DNA of 64,000 nt from Streptomyces populi (GTDB lineage Bacteria; Actinomycetota; Actinomycetes; Streptomycetales; Streptomycetaceae). The notes beneath the pieces are model-generated. The model searched no databases and was not told the origin of the DNA. It was given only the letters and a program-made list of their open reading frames with translations. The DNA is taken from the NCBI RefSeq assembly GCF_002911015.1, contig NZ_KZ626843.1:118209-182208 (forward strand). The letters are read 5' to 3'. Position 1 is the first letter of the stretch. Every line of letters begins with the position of its first letter. Shown here one piece after another: positions 59,038 to 64,000 of this stretch. A program made the translations under genes and the position numbers.

Positions 59038-61854
59038 TCAGCCCACCGACGAGTAGGCCACCACCCCGCGCAGCAGGGCGTCGACCGCCTTGCGGGCGTT
59101 CTTCGCGACCGTCGACCTCTCGCCGCCCGAAACGGGCGCCGCGGCCGCGATCTGGCCGAGGACGTCGATGACCTGCTTGCACCAGCGCACGAAGTCACCG
59201 GCGGGCATCTCGGCCTCGCGCAGCACCTCGTCCAGGCCCTTGCCGGACGCCCACTCGTGGGCGGCCCAGGCGAAGCCGAGGTCCGGCTCGCGCTGGCCCA
59301 CGCCCTCCGTCTGGTTGATCCGGAAGTCCTCCTCCAGCGCGTCCAGCCGGCCCCAGATCCGCACCATCTCGCCGAGCGCGGCCTTGGCCTTGCCCGAGGG
59401 CACCTTCGGCGCCATCGCGTCGTCGGCCATCCGCGACTCGTACACCAACGCCGAGACGCAGGCGGCCAGTTCCGCCGGGGAGAGCCCGTCCCAGACGCCG
59501 GCGCGCAGGCATTCACTGGCCAGCAGGTCGAGTTCGCCGTACAGCCGGGCGAGCCGCTTGCCGTGCTCGGTGACCTCGTCGCCGCGCAGATAGTCCAGCT
59601 CGGTGAGCAGGGCGACGATCCGGTCGAAGGTGCGGGCGATGGTGTTCGTCCGGCCCTCGATACGGCGCTCCAGCTGCGAGGTGTCCCGCTTGAGCCGGTG
59701 GTAGCGCTCGGCCCAACGGGCGTGGTCCTCGCGGTCGTTGCAGCCGTGGCAGGGGTGCGCGCGGATCGCGGTGCGCAGCCGGGCGATCTCACGGTCGTCG
59801 GCGGCCTCGGAGCGCCGCTTGCGGTGCCGGTCCGGGACGATGTGCCCGGCCCTGGTGCGCAGGGCGGACGCGAGGTCCCGACGGGACTGCGGCGAACGCG
59901 GGTTGAACGACTTGGGGATCCGCATCCGGTCGAGCGCCTCGACCGGCACCGGGAAGTCCATCGAGGCCAGCCTCTTGACCTGGCGTTCGGCGGTCAGCAC
60001 CAGCGGGCGCGGACCGTCGTGCTGCTCGAAGCCCCGGTGGCCGTTCGACCGGCCCGCGGGCAGCCCCGGGTCCAGCACCAGCGCGAGTCCCGCGTACTTG
60101 CCGGTGGGCACGTGGATCACGTCACCGGGCTTCAGCTTCTCCAGCGCGACGGCCGCCTCGGCACGCCGCTGCGACACCCCCTGCCGGGCCAGTTCGGTCT
60201 CGCGGTCCTTCAGTTCGCGACGCAGCCCCATGTACGCGTCGAAGTCCCCGAGGTGGCAGGTCATCGACTCCTTGTAGCCCTCGAGGCCCTCCTCGTTGCG
60301 CTGCACCTGCCGGGAGATCCCGACGACCGACTTGTCGGCCTGGAACTGCGCGAACGACGTCTCCAGCAGCTCGCGCGAGCGGTGCCGGCCGAACTGCTCG
60401 ACCAGGTTCACGGCCATGTTGTACGACGGCTTGAAGCTGGAGCGCAGCGGATAGGTGCGGGTGCCGGCGAGTCCGGCGAGGTGCTCGGGACTGAAGCCGC
60501 GCTGCCACAGCACGACCGCGTGGCCCTCGACGTCGATGCCGCGGCGGCCTGCCCGGCCGGTCAGCTGAGTGTACTCGCCGGGTGTGATGTCGGCGTGCTG
60601 CTCGCCGTTCCACTTGACGAGCTTCTCCAGGACCACCGAGCGGGCCGGCATGTTGATGCCGAGCGCGAGGGTCTCCGTCGCGAAGACGGCCTTGACCAGG
60701 CCGCGGACGAACAGTTCCTCGACGACCTCCTTGAAGGTCGGCAGCATGCCCGCGTGATGGGCGGCGATGCCGCGCTCCAGGCCCTCCAGCCACTCGAAGT
60801 AGCCGAGGACGTGCAGGTCCTCGTCCGGGATGGAGGCGGTGCGCTCCTCGACGAGCTCGCGCACCCGCGCACGGGCCGCGTCGTCGTTCAGCCGCAGACC
60901 GGCGTACAGGCACTGCTGCACGGCGGCCTCGCAGGCGGCGCGGCTGAAGATGAACGTGATGGCGGGCAGCAGCCCCTCGGCGTCGAGCCGCTCGATGACC
61001 TCGGGCCGGCCCGGCGTCCAGATCCGCGAGCGCTGTCTGCGCTCACGCTCGCGGTCGGCCTCGCGCATCGCGCGGCCCCGTCTGCGGTCCTGGTACGACG
61101 GACGACTCGCCTCCATGCGCGCCATGCGCGTGAGGTCGGGGTTGACCGCCTTGCGCTGGCCCTCGCCCTCCTCGAAGAGGTCGTACATCCGGCGCCCGGC
61201 CAGCACGTGCTGGAACAGCGGGACGGGCCGGTGCTCGGAGACGATCACCTGGGTGTCACCGCGCACGGTGTCCAGCCAGTCACCGAACTCCTCCGCGTTC
61301 GACACGGTCGCCGACAGCGACACCAGGGTCACCGACTCCTGGAGGTGGATGATCACTTCCTCCCAGACGGCGCCGCGGAAGCGGTCGGAGAGGTAGTGCA
61401 CCTCGTCCATCACCACGTAGCCGAGCCCGAGGAGGGTGTTCGAGCCCGCGTACAGCATGTTCCGCAGCACCTCGGTGGTCATGACGACCACCGGTGCCTC
61501 GGAGTTGACGCTGTTGTCGCCGGTGAGCAGGCCGACCTTGTCCGCGCCGTAGCGGCGGCACAGGTCGGCGTACTTCTGGTTGGAGAGCGCCTTGATCGGC
61601 GTGGTGTAGAAGCACTTCTTGCCCTGCTGGAGGGCGAGGTGGACGGCGAACTCGCCGACGATCGTCTTGCCCGAGCCGGTGGGCGCGGCCACCAGCACAC
61701 CCTTGCCCGCCTCGAGCGCCTGGCAGGCCTCGATCTGGAAGGGGTCGAGGCCGAAGTCGTACATCTCGCGGAAGGACGCGAGCGCGGTGGCCTGCTCGGC
61801 AGCGCGCCTGCGCGACGCCGCATACCGCTCGGCCGGTGAGAGGTCCTCTGTCAT
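59038..61854 (-). CDS. helY: Ski2/Mtr4-like DEVH-box RNA helicase (HelY-like)
   Basis: 938 residues from ATG 61854 (GAAAG upstream; the next in-frame ATG at 61899 is less likely). Walker A LVAAPTGSGKTIVGEFAVHL, DEVH box YVVMDEVHYLSDRFRGAVWE, motif III VSLSATVSNAEEFGDWL, motif VI LTGRAGRRGIDVEGHAVVLW. A long arch-like and DSHCT region fills 500-938. It is a cytoplasmic RNA or DNA helicase of the Ski2 group, as HelY in mycobacteria. Same strand and order (tatA, tatC, dagK-like, helY) as the conserved actinobacterial locus. Confidence 0.93.
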   Translation of the reverse strand: MTEDLSPAERYAASRRRAAEQATALASFREMYDFGLDPFQIEACQALEAGKGVLVAAPTGSGKTIVGEFAVHLALQQGKKCFYTTPIKALSNQKYADLCRRYGADKVGLLTGDNSVNSEAPVVVMTTEVLRNMLYAGSNTLLGLGYVVMDEVHYLSDRFRGAVWEEVIIHLQESVTLVSLSATVSNAEEFGDWLDTVRGDTQVIVSEHRPVPLFQHVLAGRRMYDLFEEGEGQRKAVNPDLTRMARMEASRPSYQDRRRGRAMREADRERERRQRSRIWTPGRPEVIERLDAEGLLPAITFIFSRAACEAAVQQCLYAGLRLNDDAARARVRELVEERTASIPDEDLHVLGYFEWLEGLERGIAAHHAGMLPTFKEVVEELFVRGLVKAVFATETLALGINMPARSVVLEKLVKWNGEQHADITPGEYTQLTGRAGRRGIDVEGHAVVLWQRGFSPEHLAGLAGTRTYPLRSSFKPSYNMAVNLVEQFGRHRSRELLETSFAQFQADKSVVGISRQVQRNEEGLEGYKESMTCHLGDFDAYMGLRRELKDRETELARQGVSQRRAEAAVALEKLKPGDVIHVPTGKYAGLALVLDPGLPAGRSNGHRGFEQHDGPRPLVLTAERQVKRLASMDFPVPVEALDRMRIPKSFNPRSPQSRRDLASALRTRAGHIVPDRHRKRRSEAADDREIARLRTAIRAHPCHGCNDREDHARWAERYHRLKRDTSQLERRIEGRTNTIARTFDRIVALLTELDYLRGDEVTEHGKRLARLYGELDLLASECLRAGVWDGLSPAELAACVSALVYESRMADDAMAPKVPSGKAKAALGEMVRIWGRLDALEEDFRINQTEGVGQREPDLGFAWAAHEWASGKGLDEVLREAEMPAGDFVRWCKQVIDVLGQIAAAAPVSGGERSTVAKNARKAVDALLRGVVAYSSVG

Positions 61855-61939
61855 CGTGCTTTCGAGACTACCGGGAGGCACTGACACAAGGACGATCATT
61901 ATCCGGATCAGCGGCCGTGAAACCCCGGATCCCCGCAGC

Positions 61940-62830
61940 TCAGGGAAGTGCGACGCGCACGGCTGCCCGTATGCACTCCGCGGTCAGCGGCAGCGGCCCG
62001 AGCGGCTCCCCGTCCGCGTAGCCGGTGACGCCCTCGGCGAGGAGTTCGACGCGGGACGCCCGGTGCACGCTCACCACGGGATGGCCGACGTGGGTGCCCC
62101 GGTAGACCCGGGGGAAGATCTTGAGCAGCGTCGCGCGGCTGCAGTCACCGACGACGGTGATGTCGAACAGCCCGTCACCGAGGCTCGCGCCGGGGCAGAT
62201 CTTCATGCCGCCGCCGTACGACGGCCCGTTGCCGACGGCCACGAGCGTCGCCTCGGTCTCCAGCGTCTCCCCGCCGTCCAGCGTGATGCGGTACGGGAGG
62301 GGCCGGAAGGCGGCCAGTTCGGCGACCATGGCGACGTCGTACTTGAAGCGGCCGACGGGCAGGCGCATCCGGTTCCCGCGGTCGTTGACCCGGGAGTCGA
62401 ACCCGGAGGCGAGGACGGTGCCGAACCAGGTGCCGTTCACCCGGCCCAGGTCGACCTCGCGCAGCCTCTCGCCCTTCAGCGCCTCGGCGATCATCCGTCC
62501 CGCCGCCGCCGGGTCGCTCACGGGCAGCCCGAGGGCCCGCGCGAAGTCGTTGCCGGTCCCGGCGGCGACCAGGCCGAAGGGGGTACGGGTCCCGGCGACG
62601 GCCTGGAGGGCCAGGTTCGCCATGCCGTCCCCGCCGACCGCGACGAGGGCGCCGGTACCGCCGGCGACCGCCTCTCGGGCCCGCGCGAGGGCGTCCGCCG
62701 TGTCCTCGCCCTGGACCGTCTCGACGGAGAATCCCGCGGCGCGCAATGCGGAAGCGGCCGGCAGCGCCGCTCGGGCGCCCCGGCCGCGGCCCGCGGTGGG
62801 GTTGACGAAGAGGGTGATCTCGCTGGTCAC
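61940..62830 (-). CDS. Diacylglycerol kinase-family lipid kinase
   Basis: 296 residues from GTG 62830. DAGK catalytic domain: ITLFVNPTAGRGRGARAALP, LVAVGGDGMANLALQAVAGT (GGDG), FGLVAAGTGNDFARALGLP, then the beta-sandwich lipid-binding part (ATLVAVGNGPSYGGGMKICP, GDGLFDITVVGD). It phosphorylates diacylglycerol or a related lipid at the inner membrane face; ceramide/sphingosine kinase-like activity is not excluded. Same strand as tatC (29 bp after its stop) and 85 bp before helY. Confidence 0.9.
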   Translation of the reverse strand: MTSEITLFVNPTAGRGRGARAALPAASALRAAGFSVETVQGEDTADALARAREAVAGGTGALVAVGGDGMANLALQAVAGTRTPFGLVAAGTGNDFARALGLPVSDPAAAGRMIAEALKGERLREVDLGRVNGTWFGTVLASGFDSRVNDRGNRMRLPVGRFKYDVAMVAELAAFRPLPYRITLDGGETLETEATLVAVGNGPSYGGGMKICPGASLGDGLFDITVVGDCSRATLLKIFPRVYRGTHVGHPVVSVHRASRVELLAEGVTGYADGEPLGPLPLTAECIRAAVRVALP

Positions 62831-62860
62831 AGGGTGACCTTACGAGGTCCCGGGGCGTCG

Positions 62861-63808
62861 TCAGGTCACGTCGTCATAACCGTTGACCCGGTCCCTGGTC
62901 GCCTGCTCCGGAAGGGTCCGGGCGGTACTCACGTTCTCGACGTCGCCGATGTCCTCGGGAGTGAGGTCGAGATCGGAGGCCTCGTCGTCGGCGGGCCCGG
63001 ACTCGTCACGCCGGCGCTTGCGCCGGTCGTTGAGCAGCGAGAAGACGACCGCGCCGAAGTACAGGATCCAGATCGGTCCGGCGAGCGCGAGCATCGTCAG
63101 CGGGTCGGTGCTGGGGGTGGCGACCGCGGCGAAGACCGTGATGCCGATGATCATGCCGCGCCACCAGCCGAGCATGCGCCGGCCGGTGAGGATGCCCGTG
63201 AGGTTGAGCATCACCAGGAGCAGCGGCAGCTCGAAGGAGAGGCCGAAGACCACCACCATGCGCGTGACCAGGTCGAGCAGGTCGTCCAGCGGCAGGAGGT
63301 TGTTCACGCCGGACGGCGTGAACTCCATCAGGACCTTCGCCGTGGTGGGCAGCACCTTGTAGGCGAAGAACGCTCCGCCGAAGAACAGCGGGACGCCGGT
63401 GCCGACGAACGCGTACGCGTACTTCTTCTCACTCTTGTGCAGACCCGGGGCGACGAACGCCCAGAGCTGGTAGAGCCAGACCGGCGAGGCGAGCACGACG
63501 CCCGCCATCAGGGAGACCTTCAGCGCCAGGGTGAACGGGGCGAGCAGACCGTTGATGGTGATCTGCGCGCACTGGTGGTTCTTGGGCTGCTTCGCCAGTT
63601 CGGCGAACGTCTCGGGGCACCCGACGGAGTTCAGGACCGGCTCGGTGAAGAAGTTGATGATGTCGTTGTAGTAGAAGGCAGCGACGATCGTCACGAGGAC
63701 GATGGCCAGCACCGCCTTCGCGAGCCGGTTGCGGAGCTCGCGAAGATGGTCCGCGAGGGGCATCCGCCCCTCAGGGTCCTTCTCCGTGTTGCGGGCAGAC
63801 TTGAGCAA
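62861..63808 (-). CDS. tatC: Sec-independent protein translocase TatC
   Basis: 315 residues from TTG 63808, with GAGGATG nine bases before. Six transmembrane segments. N-terminal MPLADHLRELRNRLAKAVLA (with the signal-binding Glu/Arg) is intact, as are FAVGPGL-type and PLFFGGAFFAYKVLP loops. The Arg-rich cytoplasmic C-terminal tail after about 265 (DRRKRRRDESGPADDEASDL) is long, as in other streptomycetes. It is the receptor of the twin-arginine pathway that would export the GH10-like protein at 1692-2939. Follows tatA with 47 bp between. Confidence 0.96.
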   Translation of the reverse strand: MLKSARNTEKDPEGRMPLADHLRELRNRLAKAVLAIVLVTIVAAFYYNDIINFFTEPVLNSVGCPETFAELAKQPKNHQCAQITINGLLAPFTLALKVSLMAGVVLASPVWLYQLWAFVAPGLHKSEKKYAYAFVGTGVPLFFGGAFFAYKVLPTTAKVLMEFTPSGVNNLLPLDDLLDLVTRMVVVFGLSFELPLLLVMLNLTGILTGRRMLGWWRGMIIGITVFAAVATPSTDPLTMLALAGPIWILYFGAVVFSLLNDRRKRRRDESGPADDEASDLDLTPEDIGDVENVSTARTLPEQATRDRVNGYDDVT

Positions 63809-63855
63809 CCCACATCCTCATCTCGTGCGGCGGGCCGGATTCGACCGGCCCTGCG

Positions 63856-64000
63856 TCAGCGCTGGGTCGTGTCCGTCGGCTCGTTGACCGGGCGCGAGCT
63901 GGTCACGTCGCCGGGGGCGGCCTGGATCGTGCGCTGAGCCGGGGGCTGCTCGTCGGCGGCGGGCTGGGCCGCCGGGGCCGGGGCGCCGCCCTCCTCCTTC
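63856..64000 (-). CDS. tatA: TatA, C-terminal part (cut by window edge)
   Basis: Only the last 47 residues are in the window: KEEGGAPAPAAQPAADEQPP, ending RPVNEPTDTTQR. This Ala/Pro/Glu-rich, disordered tail is that of streptomycete TatA; the transmembrane helix and amphipathic helix lie beyond the right edge. The stop is 47 bp before the tatC start, so the genes form an operon. TatA oligomers make the pore of the twin-arginine system. Identity is inferred from the tail and the tatC neighbour. Confidence 0.85.
   Translation of the reverse strand, partial: KEEGGAPAPAAQPAADEQPPAQRTIQAAPGDVTSSRPVNEPTDTTQR

Noticed and set aside
1..64000. tRNA, rRNA, prophage or insertion sequence
   Set aside because: No cloverleaf, rRNA block, transposase or integrase was recognised. 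A tRNAscan and an ISfinder search would settle this.

Overview
The window is about 72% G+C by eye and reads as a stretch of linear-chromosome core from a Streptomyces species. The reasons are the codon bias, GTG/TTG starts, a rare TTA codon, a complete conservon (sensor kinase, roadblock, DUF742, GTPase, P450), a GlnA4-type glutamine synthetase locus, and the order pheT-pheS / trmH / rplT-rpmI-infC. No rRNA or tRNA gene, CRISPR array, prophage or insertion sequence was seen. Both edges cut genes: a MocR-type regulator on the left and tatA on the right.

Layout. 1-10 kb: mixed metabolism and regulation (MocR regulator/EamA exporter pair, DUF1918, a Tat-exported GH10-like hydrolase, 3-hydroxyacyl-CoA dehydrogenase, NUDIX hydrolase, a TPR-type regulator, a SpoIIE-like phosphatase, and an SDR with a divergent MarR). 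10-18.3 kb: translation genes on the minus strand (pheST, an orphan histidine kinase, an rRNA methyltransferase, and infC-rpmI-rplT behind a long structured leader with an internal terminator). 18.3-27.1 kb: envelope and secreted proteins (DUF1844, SseB, class-A beta-lactamase-like hydrolase, mycosin-like protease coupled to a 914-aa proline-rich membrane protein, amino-acid deaminase/aldolase, DUF2510). 27.2-32.4 kb: a gamma-glutamylation amine catabolic set (SDR, aldehyde dehydrogenase, GlnA4-like synthetase, GntR/FadR regulator, class I amidotransferase). 32.4-38.6 kb: a MITE-like inverted element, LysR/TDT exporter pair, two tandem secreted micro-proteins, BtuF-like protein, XRE-cupin regulator and a 1-kb gene-free stretch. 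38.6-46.3 kb: betaine/choline ABC importer, 5'-3' exonuclease, iron-box SIP reductase, APC permease, RluA-type synthase. 46.3-51 kb: conservon. 51-59 kb: TetR plus two DUF1989 proteins, a urea/guanidine carboxylase and allophanate hydrolase. 59-64 kb: HelY-like helicase, diacylglycerol-kinase-like enzyme, tatC and tatA, an order typical of the actinobacterial paf/tat locus that should continue beyond the right edge.

The most notable system is a probable two-site TetR regulon. A near-identical 22-24 bp palindrome lies upstream of the DUF1989/carboxylase/allophanate hydrolase operon and, 8.3 kb away, upstream of the APC permease, linking uptake to breakdown of guanidine or urea. Other points of interest are the infC leader with a probable AUC start codon, a P450 in the conservon lacking the ExxR motif (EQSLW instead), the duplicated micro-proteins whose upstream DNA is better conserved than their coding DNA, and the protease/proline-rich membrane protein operon.
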